64,000 nucleotides of DNA from Pseudoxanthomonas sacheonensis (GCF_010093305.1 NZ_PDWS01000002.1:310001-374000); one strand, 5' to 3'. Positions 35,699-45,110 are shown, numbered from the stretch's first letter. Notes: generated by a model from the letters alone, not told the origin. Numbers and translations are program-made.

Positions 35699-36250
35699 AT
35701 GCCGCTTCGTTCCCGCTCACATAGAAGGTCCGGCGTACGCAAGCCTGCGCTGATCGCGCTAGTGCTGGTGGTCCTGCTGTCGGGATGGTTCTGGCAGCAG
35801 AATCGTACGCGCCATGCCGCGGGGAACGATCCCGCACCGGCCGCCGCGCCTGCCGCCAATGCCGGCAACAGCCAGCCGCTGCCCTTGCCGCCCTTGGAAA
35901 CCACGCGCAATGGCTCGCAGACGGACACCCCGCCAGCGTCGGCGCCGGCAGCTTCGACGCAGGCTGCCCCGGCGACTGCCGCATTCCTGCCGGCGGAGGC
36001 GCACGCGACGTTGCGCCTGATCGCGCAGGGCGGGCCGTTCCCGCACAGCCAGGACGGCAGCGTTTTCGGCAACCGCGAGAGGCGCCTGCCGTCCAAGCCG
36101 CGCGGCTATTACCATGAATACACCGTCGAGACGCCGGGCCTCGGCCACCGCGGCGCGCGGCGCATCATCACCGGAGGCCAACCACCGGATGTCTATTACT
36201 ACACCGATGACCATTACGACTCATTCCGCAGCTTCCAGGTCGCGCGATGA
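35699..36250 (+). CDS. Barnase-type ribonuclease with N-terminal membrane anchor
   Basis: The 183-residue protein has a basic N-terminus, one hydrophobic helix (about residues 16-34, ALIALVLVVLLSGWFW) and a Pro/Ala-rich linker (44-98). A guanine-specific ribonuclease domain of the barnase/T1 superfamily follows. The three barnase catalytic residues are aligned here as Glu140 (YYHEYTVETPG), Arg155 (GARRIITGG) and His172 (TDDHYDSF), and DGSVFGNRERRLP is the usual entry strand. The anchor or signal implies action in the periplasm or outside, as an RNA-degrading enzyme or antibacterial toxin. The inhibitor gene follows with a 4-bp overlap. Confidence 0.9.
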   Translation: MPLRSRSHRRSGVRKPALIALVLVVLLSGWFWQQNRTRHAAGNDPAPAAAPAANAGNSQPLPLPPLETTRNGSQTDTPPASAPAASTQAAPATAAFLPAEAHATLRLIAQGGPFPHSQDGSVFGNRERRLPSKPRGYYHEYTVETPGLGHRGARRIITGGQPPDVYYYTDDHYDSFRSFQVAR

Positions 36251-36684
36251 CTGAAACAGGCTTCGATCTGGGGCTGAGCGACCCGACCCGCGCCGGTGTT
36301 TTCTTCGTCACCGCCGACGATCTCAACGTGCTCGCGGCCGCCGCGCACGACGCGGGCCTGCTGCCCTGCCTCATCGACCTGATGGGCTGCGGCAACAAGG
36401 CCACCCTGTTGTTGCGGATCGCGGTCGCCATGGATTTCCCCACCACTTCCAGCCGCAACTGGGATGCGCTTTCCGACAGCCTGCGCGATCTGGACTGGAT
36501 GCCGGCCCAGGGCTACGTATTGCTGTTCGACGGCGCCGGAGAGCTGCATCACGTGGACGAAGAAGATTTCGACACGCTGGTCAGCATCCTGGACGAAGCC
36601 AACCGCGCCTGGGCCGAGCGCGACGTGCCGTTCTGGGCCTTCCTGGCCCTGCGCGAAAGGGATTTCGACGAACTGGAGGATTGA
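36247..36684 (+). CDS. Barstar family inhibitor of the adjacent ribonuclease
   Basis: The 145-residue cytoplasmic protein contains a barstar domain in its C-terminal part (about 55-110: MDFPTTSSRNWDALSDSLRD then LDWMPAQGYVLLFDG). The acidic helix that plugs the barnase active site is present. It is longer than classic barstar (about 90 residues), with an extra 50-residue N-terminal part. Its ATG overlaps the RNase stop as ATGA, the usual toxin-inhibitor coupling that protects the cytoplasm before export. Confidence 0.88.
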   Translation: MTETGFDLGLSDPTRAGVFFVTADDLNVLAAAAHDAGLLPCLIDLMGCGNKATLLLRIAVAMDFPTTSSRNWDALSDSLRDLDWMPAQGYVLLFDGAGELHHVDEEDFDTLVSILDEANRAWAERDVPFWAFLALRERDFDELED

Positions 36685-36746
36685 CGCCGGCGCTCGCCCC
36701 ACCATGCGAGGCTACGCAGTTCAGCGCGATGCTGCGATCATGGCGC

Positions 36747-38135
36747 ATGACCGACCAGCCGACAGACTTCGACAGCCTCTCCCTCTCGCCAGGCCTGCAG
36801 CAGGGCGTGGAGGTGGCCGGCTACGCGCAGATGACCCCGATCCAGGCCGAAAGCCTGCCCGCCATCCTCGCCGGACGCGATGTCATCGCGCAGGCGCCCA
36901 CCGGCAGCGGCAAGACGGCCGCATTCGGCCTGGGCCTGCTGCACAGGCTGGACCCGGCGCTGATCCGCGCTCAGGCGCTGGTGCTCTGCCCTACCCGCGA
37001 ACTGGCCGACCAGGTGGGCAAGCAGCTACGCAAACTGGCTTCCGGCATTCCGAACCTCAAGCTGCTGGTGTTGACCGGCGGCATGCCGCTGGCGCCGCAA
37101 CTGGCTTCGCTGGCGGCCCATGACCCGCACGTGGTGGTCGGTACGCCCGGCCGTATCCAGGAGCTGATGCGCAAAAAGGTCCTGCACCTGGCCAGCGTGC
37201 GCACGCTGGTGCTGGACGAAGCCGACCGCATGCTCGACATGGGCTTCGAGGAAGCGATCCGCGAAATAGTGGGAAAGACTCCGAAAGAGCGGCAGACCTT
37301 GCTGTTCTCGGCCACTTTTCCCGACGCCATCCGCGATATCGGCCGCAATACCATGCGCGACCCGCTGGAGGTCACCGCCGGCGGCGTGACCGAGCAACCG
37401 GTGGTCGAACAGACCTTCTATGAAGTGGATCTGTCGCGCAAGCAGACCACGCTGGCCGGACTGCTGTTCGAGCAAAGGCCCGAGTCGTGCGTGGTGTTCT
37501 GCAACACGCGCCGCGACGTCGACGAGGTGGCCGAATCGCTGAAGCACTTCGGCTTCACCGCGCTGGCCCTGCATGGCGACATGGAACAGCGCGACCGCGA
37601 CGAAGTGCTGGTGCGTTTCGCCAACCGCAGCTGCAATGTGCTGGTCGCCAGCGACGTGGCCGCGCGCGGGCTGGATATCGACGAGCTGGCCACGGTGGTC
37701 AACTACGAACTGCCCACCGACCCGGACGTGTACGTGCACCGCATCGGCCGCACCGGGCGCGCGGGCAAAGGCGGCCAAGTGCTGAGCCTGGTCACTCCTC
37801 GCGAGATATCGCGCGCGCATGTGATCGAGGAAAGACAAGGTTCGCCGTTGCGCTGGAAAAAACCGGTCGCCATGGCGCCCGCGGCGCGCAGCGCACCGCC
37901 TGCCGCGATGGCGACGCTGCGCATCGACGCCGGACGCACCGACAAGCTCCGCCCCGGCGACGTCCTGGGAGCGCTCACCGGCGATGCGGGATTGCCCGCC
38001 AGCGCCATCGGCAAGATCGACATTTTCGCGACGCGTTCCTATGTCGCCATCGCGCGCAACCAGGCCAACAATGCGCTGGCGCGGCTCGATAAGGGCCGGA
38101 TCAAGGGCAAGAACTTCCGTGTCCGAAAGATGTAG
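36747..38135 (+). CDS. dbpA: ATP-dependent RNA helicase DbpA
   Basis: The 462-residue DEAD-box helicase is activated by 23S rRNA helix 92 and works in large-subunit assembly. Visible motifs are Q-motif GYAQMTPIQAESLP, Walker A APTGSGKTAA, VLDEADRMLDMGF, LFSATFPD, VLVASDVAARGLDI and HRIGRTGRAG. The C-terminal RNA-binding domain (TLRIDAGRTDKLRPGDVLGA to NFRVRKM) distinguishes DbpA from other DEAD proteins. Length matches E. coli DbpA (457). The final TAG codon lies inside a REP repeat. It follows barstar by 62 bp. Confidence 0.95.
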   Translation: MTDQPTDFDSLSLSPGLQQGVEVAGYAQMTPIQAESLPAILAGRDVIAQAPTGSGKTAAFGLGLLHRLDPALIRAQALVLCPTRELADQVGKQLRKLASGIPNLKLLVLTGGMPLAPQLASLAAHDPHVVVGTPGRIQELMRKKVLHLASVRTLVLDEADRMLDMGFEEAIREIVGKTPKERQTLLFSATFPDAIRDIGRNTMRDPLEVTAGGVTEQPVVEQTFYEVDLSRKQTTLAGLLFEQRPESCVVFCNTRRDVDEVAESLKHFGFTALALHGDMEQRDRDEVLVRFANRSCNVLVASDVAARGLDIDELATVVNYELPTDPDVYVHRIGRTGRAGKGGQVLSLVTPREISRAHVIEERQGSPLRWKKPVAMAPAARSAPPAAMATLRIDAGRTDKLRPGDVLGALTGDAGLPASAIGKIDIFATRSYVAIARNQANNALARLDKGRIKGKNFRVRKM

Positions 38136-38155
38136 GTCGGGGCTACGCCCCCGAC
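38132..38155. repeat. Single REP element, family B
   Basis: This is one copy of the 24-nt element GTAGGTCGGGGCTACGCCCC plus CGAC, self-complementary through GTCGGGG/CCCCGAC. It overlaps the dbpA stop codon: the TAG at 38133-38135 is part of the repeat. No partner arm is present before selO. Confidence 0.85.
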
Positions 38156-38180
38156 GTTCCGGATGCAAGGGTAAGGCTTC

Positions 38181-39740
38181 TCAGGAACTGCAGGAAAGCA
38201 TTGAACATCCCGCCCGATCGCGTGCCCAGTCCGGACGGCGCTGTGCAAAGGCCTCACGGCCCGGCTGTTCGTCGTAGGGACGGCGCATGACCTCCAGCAA
38301 TTCCTCAATCCCCGCCGCATCGCCCTGCTCGGCACGGTCTATCGCCTGCTGCGCCAGATAATTGCGCAGCACGAATCGAGGATTGGCCATGCGCATGCGT
38401 GCTTGCCTGGCGTCGGAATCGAGCGGATCGGCACCGATCCGCGCCGTATAGCGCCGCAGCCAATCCAGCAGCGCCGGCTCCGCGGCTGCGCGCCTGTCGG
38501 CGTCATAGAAGGCTTCGTTCAAAGGATCGAGGGCCGGCACGGCGGGATCGATCCGGGCCAGCTCGCGGAAGAAGATGCTCATATCCACTTCACCCGCATG
38601 CAGCAGCGACTGCAGGTCCTCCATCAGCGCCACATCGTCTTCCCGGCATTCCGCCAGACCGAGCTTGCGCGCGATGTTGTCGTGATCGGCGCGGGCATAG
38701 GTTTCCCGATAGCACTGCAACCCTTCCTGCAAAGGTTCTGGACTTGCGAATAGCGAAGACAATGCGACTGCCAACCGGGTCAGATTCCAGTAAGCGATCT
38801 TCGGCTGCCAGCCGAAGCGGTAGCGCCGCCCCTGCGCATCGGTGGTGTTGGGCGTCCAGTCCGGGTCGTAGTCGTCGATCCAGCCGTAGGGACCGTAGTC
38901 GATGGTCAAGCCCAGGATCGACATGTTGTCGGTGTTCATCACCCCATGCACGAAGCCGACCCGCATCCAGTGCGCCACCATGACCGCGGTGCGCTCGCAT
39001 ACCTGCGCGAACCAGCGCGAATAAAGCGCTTCGCCCTCGCCTTCCAGTTCGGGGAAATCGCGGCGGATGGTGAAGTCCACCAGTTGCTTGAGCAAGGGCA
39101 GCTCGCCGCGCGAGGCTGGCAACTCGTAATTGCCGAAACGCAGGAAAGAAGGCGCGACGCGGCAGACGATGGCGCCCGGCTCTGCTTGCGGGTGCCCGTC
39201 GTAGAACATGTCGCGGATCACCGGCTCGCCGGTCGTCACCAGACTCAACGCGCGCGTGGTGGGTACGCCCAGGTGGTGCATGGCCTCGCTGCACAGGAAT
39301 TCGCGAATGGAAGAGCGCAGCACGGCGCGGCCGTCGGCGGTGCGGGAATAAGGCGTCGGGCCGGCTCCTTTGAGCTGCAGCTCCCAGCGCTGGCCCGCGG
39401 CATTGATCGCCTCGCCCAACGAGATGGCGCGGCCATCGCCCAGTTGCCCGGCCCAATGCCCGAACTGGTGGCCGCCGTAATTGGCCGCAAAGGGCCGCAT
39501 GCCCTGCAGCAGCGCATTGCCGCCGAAGACCTGGGCGAATTCCGGAGAAGCGACGTCGCTTTCTTCCAGATCCAGCAGGGCGGCCGTTTCCCGCGACCAA
39601 GCCAACAGCCGTGGTGCGGCGACCGGAGTCGGATTCACCAGCGAATACAGCGCCGCGCGGACTTCGCGCACGCCCGTTCCCTGTTGCGGATCGCCGGGGA
39701 GATCGGCGATGAAACGGTTATCGAATGTCAGTGACTTCAT
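38181..39740 (-). CDS. selO: Protein adenylyltransferase SelO (YdiU/UPF0061)
   Basis: The 519-residue pseudokinase-fold enzyme transfers AMP to Ser/Thr/Tyr of target proteins, linked in E. coli to redox homeostasis. Family stretches are [80 protein letters not shown] and [14 protein letters not shown]. The C-terminus CSMLSCSS has a Cys third from the end, where the eukaryotic SELENOO carries selenocysteine. It converges with dbpA and diverges from nothing close; a terminator of the cold-shock gene lies ahead of its start. Confidence 0.95.
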   Translation of the reverse strand: MKSLTFDNRFIADLPGDPQQGTGVREVRAALYSLVNPTPVAAPRLLAWSRETAALLDLEESDVASPEFAQVFGGNALLQGMRPFAANYGGHQFGHWAGQLGDGRAISLGEAINAAGQRWELQLKGAGPTPYSRTADGRAVLRSSIREFLCSEAMHHLGVPTTRALSLVTTGEPVIRDMFYDGHPQAEPGAIVCRVAPSFLRFGNYELPASRGELPLLKQLVDFTIRRDFPELEGEGEALYSRWFAQVCERTAVMVAHWMRVGFVHGVMNTDNMSILGLTIDYGPYGWIDDYDPDWTPNTTDAQGRRYRFGWQPKIAYWNLTRLAVALSSLFASPEPLQEGLQCYRETYARADHDNIARKLGLAECREDDVALMEDLQSLLHAGEVDMSIFFRELARIDPAVPALDPLNEAFYDADRRAAAEPALLDWLRRYTARIGADPLDSDARQARMRMANPRFVLRNYLAQQAIDRAEQGDAAGIEELLEVMRRPYDEQPGREAFAQRRPDWARDRAGCSMLSCSS

Positions 39741-39789
39741 CTGTACAGGCTACGCGCCAGCGGTACCACCATTAAAGCGACGCAAATAA

Positions 39790-39815
39790 AAACGCCGGGG
39801 CAAGCCCCGGCGTTT
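39790..39815 (-). terminator. Rho-independent terminator of the cold-shock gene
   Basis: The 11-bp stem AAACGCCGGGG/CCCCGGCGTTT has a CAAG loop (plus-strand reading) and on the minus strand runs into TTTATTT. It is placed 22 bp after the cold-shock protein stop. Confidence 0.9.
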
Positions 39816-39836
39816 CGGACAACGATACAGTCGCTA

Positions 39837-40046
39837 TTAGAGCGGCTGGACTTCGTCGGCCTGCATACCCTTCTGGCCCTGCACGGCGACAAAGCTCACG
39901 CTCTGGCCTTCCTGCAGCGACTTGAAGCCGGAACCCTGGATCGCGCGGAAATGCACGAAAAGGTCCGGGCCGCTCTGCGGGGTGATGAAGCCAAAACCCT
40001 TGGCATCGTTGAACCACTTGACGGTACCGGTTTGACGGTCAGACAT
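39837..40046 (-). CDS. Cold-shock family RNA chaperone
   Basis: The 69-residue protein is a single OB-fold with RNP1 (KGFGFI) and RNP2 (DLFVHF) motifs in [18 protein letters not shown]. It binds single-stranded RNA and DNA and melts secondary structures. The strong ribosome site CAGGAG precedes MSDRQTG. The region upstream (40047-40250) holds no gene and probably encodes a long structured 5' leader, as is common for csp mRNAs. Its numeric csp name cannot be assigned from sequence alone. Confidence 0.95.
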   Translation of the reverse strand: MSDRQTGTVKWFNDAKGFGFITPQSGPDLFVHFRAIQGSGFKSLQEGQSVSFVAVQGQKGMQADEVQPL

Positions 40047-40311
40047 CTTTGAAACTCCTGAAACGGATGAAGAAAATCACGACCTGGGGACCCCGGGCCG
40101 AGACTGAGTTGCAGGTGTTAAGCAAAGCGGAAAGATGTAGCTGATCGTTTTGGATCGACTGCATCAGGCCACGATTTACGGTGACCCAAGCAAACACAGT
40201 GCCGTGCACACTACACACCTTTCCGGGAAAAGCCAATCCCCCGCCCAACCGCGGATAACCGGCAGTGGGGCGGTTTGCCCTAAACTGGCCTCCCCTACCG
40301 GAAACAAGCCC

Positions 40312-40470
40312 ATGGCCAAGCCCAATTATTCGTTCGAAAAGAAGCAGCGCGAGCTGGCCAAGAAGAAGAAACAGGACGAAAAACTGGCCAAGAAGCAGGC
40401 TGCGCGGGACCCTGGCCAGGCCGACGGCAACCCGCCAGCCGGGCCGGATTCGTCCGGCGGCGGCCGCTAG
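40312..40470 (+). CDS. Small conserved Lys-rich protein
   Basis: The 52-residue protein starts MAKPNYSFEKKQRELAKKKK, then a second Lys-rich stretch, and ends in a Gly/Pro/Ser-rich tail. Proteins with the opening MAKPNYSFEKRQRE are widespread in proteobacteria, but their role is unknown; charge suggests nucleic acid binding. The frame is open upstream, but the family pattern fixes the ATG at 40312. It converges with the pseudouridine synthase gene, with their stop codons overlapping by 4 bp. Confidence 0.8.
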   Translation: MAKPNYSFEKKQRELAKKKKQDEKLAKKQAARDPGQADGNPPAGPDSSGGGR

Positions 40471-41363
40471 TCCAGGCTTTCCAGCTCCCTGCGGCTCTCG
40501 AAAACCCGTCGGACACCGCTCAAAGGGTCCACGAAGGACAGGCTGCTGGCCAGCAACTGCAGGGGGCGCCCGTAGTCATCAGGAGCCTGGTCCGTCAGAT
40601 CCGGGTAATAGGGATCGTGTCGGATTGGCGCCCCCAGGCCAGCCATATGCACCCGCAGCTGGTGTTTGCGGCCGCTGACCGGGAACAGCGCGTAACGCCA
40701 CCACTCCCCGTCCGAACGCAACACCTCGATCCGGCTGAAGGAATTGGCTTCCCCTTCCTCCTCCCGCATCCGGAAGAACGGCTCCGCCTTCACGATGCGC
40801 GACTCCCGCACTCGCGGAAACTGCAGCTCTGGCAGTGCCGGAGCCACCGCCTCGTAGCGTTTTTCGATCCGACGTTCGCGGAACAGCGTCTGATAGGCAT
40901 CCCGGCTGCGCTTGTCGGCCGAAAAAAGCACCAGCCCGGCGGTACCGCGATCGATGCGGTGCAGCGGCGCCAGATCGGGATTGCCCAGACGCTCCACCAG
41001 CCGGGTCAACAGGGTTTCACGCACATGAATCCCGGCCGGAGCGACCGGAAGGAAATGCGGCTTGTCGGCCACCACCAAGTGCTCGTCGGCATGCAGGATC
41101 GTTTCTTCGAACGGAATCCGGGGCTCTTCCGCCACTTCACGGAAATAATGGATGGTCGCGCCGACGCGGTACGGCGTGTCGGCAGATAGCGGCTGCCGCT
41201 CCGAGTCCAGCACCCTCCCCCGCGCGAACCGGTCCAGCCACTGCGCGCGGTCGATCTGCGGGAAGCGCGCGCACAAGCCGTCCAGCAGGGTCGCCCAGGC
41301 GCCCGGCGGGAGCTGCAGGCTGCTGGCGGGGGTTTCCCCCGGATCGGAATGGAGTGCGGACAA
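40467..41363 (-). CDS. RluA-family pseudouridine synthase
   Basis: The 298-residue RNA-modifying enzyme has an S4-like N-terminal region (RFPQIDRAQWLDRFARGRVL) and the catalytic motif with Asp in LAPLHRIDRGTAGLVLFSAD. The GRKHQLRVHMAGLGAPIRHD element is the second conserved motif. No ATG gives a sensible start. The TTG at 41363 has a strong ribosome site (GGGAGG, 7 nt ahead), so I chose it over upstream non-ATG codons that would overlap the divergent yaeQ start. The rRNA or tRNA target is not evident. Confidence 0.88.
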   Translation of the reverse strand: MSALHSDPGETPASSLQLPPGAWATLLDGLCARFPQIDRAQWLDRFARGRVLDSERQPLSADTPYRVGATIHYFREVAEEPRIPFEETILHADEHLVVADKPHFLPVAPAGIHVRETLLTRLVERLGNPDLAPLHRIDRGTAGLVLFSADKRSRDAYQTLFRERRIEKRYEAVAPALPELQFPRVRESRIVKAEPFFRMREEEGEANSFSRIEVLRSDGEWWRYALFPVSGRKHQLRVHMAGLGAPIRHDPYYPDLTDQAPDDYGRPLQLLASSLSFVDPLSGVRRVFESRRELESLD

Positions 41364-41421
41364 GACGAAGCCTCCCTGGAGCAAAGCCGTATCATGGCCG
41401 ACCTTTTCCCCAGGCACCTCG

Positions 41422-41976
41422 ATGGCGCTCAAATCCACGGTCGTGAAGGCCGAACTGCAGATCAGCGACATGGATCGCCACTACTACGCGACCCACAACC
41501 TGACCGTGGCCCAGCATCCGTCCGAAACCGATGCGCGCCTGATGGTGCGGCTGCTGGCGTTCGCCATGTACGCGGACGAACGCCTGGAATTCGGGCGCGG
41601 CCTGAGCCAGGACGACGAGCCCGATCTGTGGCGCAAGGAAATGACCGGCGAGATCGTGCAATGGATCGACCTGGGACAACCCGACGAAGCGCGCGTGCGC
41701 AAGGCCTGCGGCCGTTCCCGCCAGGTGGTGCTGTTCACCTATGCCGGACGCAGCTCGGATATCTGGTGGGAAAAGAACGCCGCTTCGCTGGCCCGCAGCA
41801 GGAACCTCACCGTCATCGACATCCCGGTCGGAGCGGTGGAACAGTTGACCGCGATGATGGTGCGCGGCATGCGCCTGAACGTGATGATCCAGGACGGCGA
41901 GCTGCAGGTGCTGGGCGGCGATGTCACCATCGATATCAAGCCGGTCGTCCGCCAGGCGGCCACCACGGGCCAGTAA
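41422..41976 (+). CDS. yaeQ: YaeQ family protein
   Basis: The 184-residue protein is typical in length and sequence: MALKSTVVKAELQISDMDRH, HYYATHNLTVAQHPSETDAR, MVRLLAFAMYADERLEFGRG, SQDDEPDLWRKEMTGEIVQW and WWEKNAASLARSRNLTVIDI. The fold resembles PD-(D/E)xK nucleases. A suppressor role in antitermination was proposed for E. coli YaeQ, but the biochemistry is unclear. It is followed within 4 bp by the flavoprotein gene. Confidence 0.93.
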   Translation: MALKSTVVKAELQISDMDRHYYATHNLTVAQHPSETDARLMVRLLAFAMYADERLEFGRGLSQDDEPDLWRKEMTGEIVQWIDLGQPDEARVRKACGRSRQVVLFTYAGRSSDIWWEKNAASLARSRNLTVIDIPVGAVEQLTAMMVRGMRLNVMIQDGELQVLGGDVTIDIKPVVRQAATTGQ

Positions 41977-41980
41977 GCGC

Positions 41981-43165
41981 ATGAGCCACAGCCACGACGT
42001 GCTGGTCATCGGCGGCGGCGCGGCCGGGCTGATGTGCGCGTCGACGGCCGGCCAGCGCGGGCTTCGCGTATCGGTGATCGAACACGCCAACCGCGTGGGC
42101 AAGAAGATCCTGATGTCCGGCGGCGGGCGCTGCAACTTCACCAACACCGGCACCACGCCTGCGAACTATCTGTCGGCCAATCCGCATTTCTGCAAATCGG
42201 CGTTGGCGCGCTACACGCCTTCCGATTTCATCGGGATGGTCGAACGCCATGGCATCGCCTATCACGAGAAGGAGCTTGGGCAGCTGTTCTGCGACGATTC
42301 TTCCAAGCAGATCGTGAAGATGCTGGTGGACGAATGCGAAGCGGCCGGCGTGCGCATCGAAACCGGCTGCAGCGTGGAGAACGTGCAGCATACCGACGGC
42401 GGTTTCCGCCTGCGAACCACACGCGGCACGCTGTCGGCGCCCGCGCTGGTGGTGGCCTGCGGCGGCCTTTCCATCCCCAGCATGGGCGCCAGCGGTTTCG
42501 GCTACGAGCTGGCGCGCCAGTTCGGCCATACGGTGCTGCCGACGCGCGCCGGGCTGGTGCCGCTGACTCTGACCGGCAAGCATCAGGAACACTTGCAGGA
42601 CCTGAGCGGCGTGGCGCTGCCGGTGGAAGCGACCTGCAACGGCCGAAGCTTCCGCAACTTCATGCTCATCACCCATCGCGGCGTGAGCGGGCCTTCGATC
42701 CTGCAGATCTCTTCCTATTGGCAGCCCGGCGACGATCTGCGCCTGGACCTGCTTCCGGACGACGACGCTTTCCAGCTGCTGCGCGAACAACAGGCCGTTC
42801 GCCCCGCCGCCGAACTCAAGACCGTACTGTCCGATTTTCTGCCGCGACGCTTCGCCCAGCGCCTGTGCGAGCTGTGGCTGCCGAATCGGCCGATGAAGCA
42901 GTTCAACGATCCGCAACTGCGCGAGATCGCCGCGCAACTGCAAAGCTGGCCGCTGATCGCCAGCGGCACCGAGGGCTACCGCACCGCGGAGGTCACTCTG
43001 GGCGGGGTGGATACCGACGAACTGTCTTCAAGCACCATGCAGTCGAAGAAAACCCCGGGGCTGTACTTCATCGGCGAAGTGGTCGACGTCACCGGCTGGC
43101 TGGGCGGCTACAACTTCCAGTGGGCCTGGGCCTCCGGCCACGCCGCTGGCAATGCGATCGCGTAG
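41981..43165 (+). CDS. HI0933-like NAD(P)/FAD-dependent flavoprotein
   Basis: The 394-residue flavoprotein of the HI0933/YhiN family has the FAD loop VLVIGGGAAGLMCA at the N-terminus. Family motifs follow: GKKILMSGGGRCNFTNTG, ALVVACGGLSIPSMGASGFG, AEVTLGGVDTDELSSSTMQS and LYFIGEVVDVTGWLGGYNFQ. Members are abundant, but the reaction is undefined. The TAG stop belongs to a REP element, and the ATG lies 4 bp after yaeQ. Confidence 0.92.
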   Translation: MSHSHDVLVIGGGAAGLMCASTAGQRGLRVSVIEHANRVGKKILMSGGGRCNFTNTGTTPANYLSANPHFCKSALARYTPSDFIGMVERHGIAYHEKELGQLFCDDSSKQIVKMLVDECEAAGVRIETGCSVENVQHTDGGFRLRTTRGTLSAPALVVACGGLSIPSMGASGFGYELARQFGHTVLPTRAGLVPLTLTGKHQEHLQDLSGVALPVEATCNGRSFRNFMLITHRGVSGPSILQISSYWQPGDDLRLDLLPDDDAFQLLREQQAVRPAAELKTVLSDFLPRRFAQRLCELWLPNRPMKQFNDPQLREIAAQLQSWPLIASGTEGYRTAEVTLGGVDTDELSSSTMQSKKTPGLYFIGEVVDVTGWLGGYNFQWAWASGHAAGNAIA

Positions 43166-43260
43166 GTCGGGGCTACGTCCCCGACGAACGGAGCCGATCA
43201 TGAACGTCGACGTCCCAGACCTCACAGGATCCGCGCGTCGGCCACGTAGGGCCGACCTAC
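43162..43260. repeat. Diverged inverted REP pair, family B
   Basis: The left arm (43162-43185, GTAGGTCGGGGCTACGTCCC plus CGAC) is one base from the standard element. The right arm (about 43237-43260) is a more diverged inverted copy ending GGGCCGACCTAC. The pair bridges two converging genes and provides the TAG stop codon of each. Confidence 0.8.
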
Positions 43261-44261
43261 CCGTTCATGGCTTCGGCCGCCAACTCGAACGATCGCAATC
43301 GCGCCCCGTGGTCGAACACATTGGCCACCAGCATCAGCTCGTCCGGACGATGTCTGTCTACGAATGCGGCGATCCCGCGCTTCACCGTTTCCGGGCTGCC
43401 CACCACGCTGCATGCCAGCGCATTCTCCACGCCCAGCTTTTCATGCGGCTGCCAATAAGTTTCGATATCGTCGATAGGCGGCGGGATCAGTCCGGGCTTG
43501 CCGCGACGTAAGTTGACGAAGCTCTGCTGCGCGGTAGTGAACAGACGTCTGGCTTCGGCGTCGGTATCAGCGGCGACCACGTTCAAGGCCAGCATCGCGT
43601 GCGGCTTGGCCAGGTATTGCGAAGGACGGAAATCGCGGTGATAGACCGCCAACGCCTGGTCCATCGCGTCCGGGGCGAAATGCGAAGCGAAAGCAAACGG
43701 CAGCCCCAGCGCTGCAGCCAATTGCGCGCTGAAGAGACTGGAACCCAGCAACCACACCGGCACTTCGAGCCCGGCGCCCGGAACGGCACGCACGAGCTGG
43801 CCGGGCTGCACCGGTGCGAAGTAGCCCAGCAGTTCCTGCACGTCGTGCGGGAATTGCTCGGCGCTATCGAAATAACGCCGCAACGCCTTCGCCGTGGGCT
43901 GGTCGGTGCCGGGCGCGCGGCCCAGTCCCAGGTCTATGCGGTCCGGATACAGCGAGGCCAGCGTGCCGAACTGTTCGGCCACTTGCAGCGGCGCGTGGTT
44001 GGGCAGCATCACTCCGCCCGAGCCGACGCGGATGGTTTTGGTGCCGCCGGCGACATGGCCGATCAACACAGCGGTCGCTGCGCTGGCGATGCCCGGCATG
44101 TTGTGGTGCTCGGCCAGCCAGTAGCGCCGGTAACCCCAACGCTCGGCATGCTGGGCCAGATCCAGGGTATTGCGGAACGCCTGTGCGGCATCGCTGCCTT
44201 CGCAGACCGGTGCCAGATCGAGTATCGAGTAGGGAATCATTGGGGCTGCCGTCGAAGTCAT
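43257..44261 (-). CDS. LLM-class (luciferase-like) flavin-dependent oxidoreductase
   Basis: The 334-residue monooxygenase has the bacterial luciferase fold and uses reduced FMN or F420. The opening is [75 protein letters not shown] and the late [11 protein letters not shown] are typical of the YhbW/alkanal-monooxygenase-like subgroup. The substrate is unknown. The stop codon lies in the REP element. Confidence 0.92.
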   Translation of the reverse strand: MTSTAAPMIPYSILDLAPVCEGSDAAQAFRNTLDLAQHAERWGYRRYWLAEHHNMPGIASAATAVLIGHVAGGTKTIRVGSGGVMLPNHAPLQVAEQFGTLASLYPDRIDLGLGRAPGTDQPTAKALRRYFDSAEQFPHDVQELLGYFAPVQPGQLVRAVPGAGLEVPVWLLGSSLFSAQLAAALGLPFAFASHFAPDAMDQALAVYHRDFRPSQYLAKPHAMLALNVVAADTDAEARRLFTTAQQSFVNLRRGKPGLIPPPIDDIETYWQPHEKLGVENALACSVVGSPETVKRGIAAFVDRHRPDELMLVANVFDHGARLRSFELAAEAMNG

Positions 44262-44336
44262 GGCTTCGACATGGGGCCGGCGCCGGGCATTGCCAATCCG
44301 ATCAGCGACCGGACTGGCGGGACGCTGAGTTCCGCA

Positions 44337-45008
44337 TCAGCCAAGCAGATCGAAAGGACCGCCCTGCTCCAGCGCGCGCCGATAGGCGGGACGCGCGTGG
44401 ATGCGCTGCAGGAATCCGCTCAGATTGGGCTTGTCTTCCAGTCCATGGCGCACCGCGGCCGCTTCCACCGGGAAGCTCATCTGGATGTCGGCCGCGCTGA
44501 ATCCGTCGCCGGCGAACCAGCGCGACTTGCCCAGCTCGCTTTCCATGTAGTCCAGGTGCAGCTTCACCTGCGGGCCGACGAAGGTCTTCATCACCTTGTC
44601 GGCGATTCCCTTGGCCACCGGTTTGACGAAGAACGGCATCGGCGCCTTCTTCAATCGCGAGAACACCAGGCTCATCAGCAGCGGCGGCATCGCCGAGCCT
44701 TCCGCATAGTGCATCCAATAACGGTAGCGCAGCCTCTCGGGCGTGCCCGGCGACGGGGCGAAATCGTGCGCGGTGTCGTAGCGTTCGACCAGGTATTCGA
44801 GGATCGCGCCGGATTCGGCCAACGTGTTTTCCCCGTCCACCACCACCGGCGATTTCCCCAGTGGATGCACCTTGCGCAGCGATGGCGGCGCCAGCATGGT
44901 TTCGGCATCGCGCTGGTAGCGGATCACGTTGTAGTCCAGCCCCAGCTCCTCGAGCAACCAGAGCACGCGCTGCGAACGGGAGTTGTTGAGATGGTGGACG
45001 GCGACCAT
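44337..45008 (-). CDS. Glutathione S-transferase family protein
   Basis: The 223-residue protein has a thioredoxin-like N-terminal domain. VHHLNNSRSQRVLWLLEELG contains the Ser/Arg region at the active site; KSPVVVDG and LAESGAILEYLVERY form the glutathione-binding cis-Pro and ESGAI elements. The C-terminal helical domain contains WFAGDGFSAADIQMSFPVEA. It may conjugate or reduce electrophiles. It is co-directional with, and 75 bp upstream of, the LLM gene. Confidence 0.92.
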   Translation of the reverse strand: MVAVHHLNNSRSQRVLWLLEELGLDYNVIRYQRDAETMLAPPSLRKVHPLGKSPVVVDGENTLAESGAILEYLVERYDTAHDFAPSPGTPERLRYRYWMHYAEGSAMPPLLMSLVFSRLKKAPMPFFVKPVAKGIADKVMKTFVGPQVKLHLDYMESELGKSRWFAGDGFSAADIQMSFPVEAAAVRHGLEDKPNLSGFLQRIHARPAYRRALEQGGPFDLLG

Positions 45009-45110
45009 GGATGCCTCGACATAGTGGGAGAACGCGTCAGAGACGCATGCCGATCATAGCCCAACGTACTTATCGACTAATGCGGGAGTGGCCCCTGTGG
45101 GAGCGCGCTT

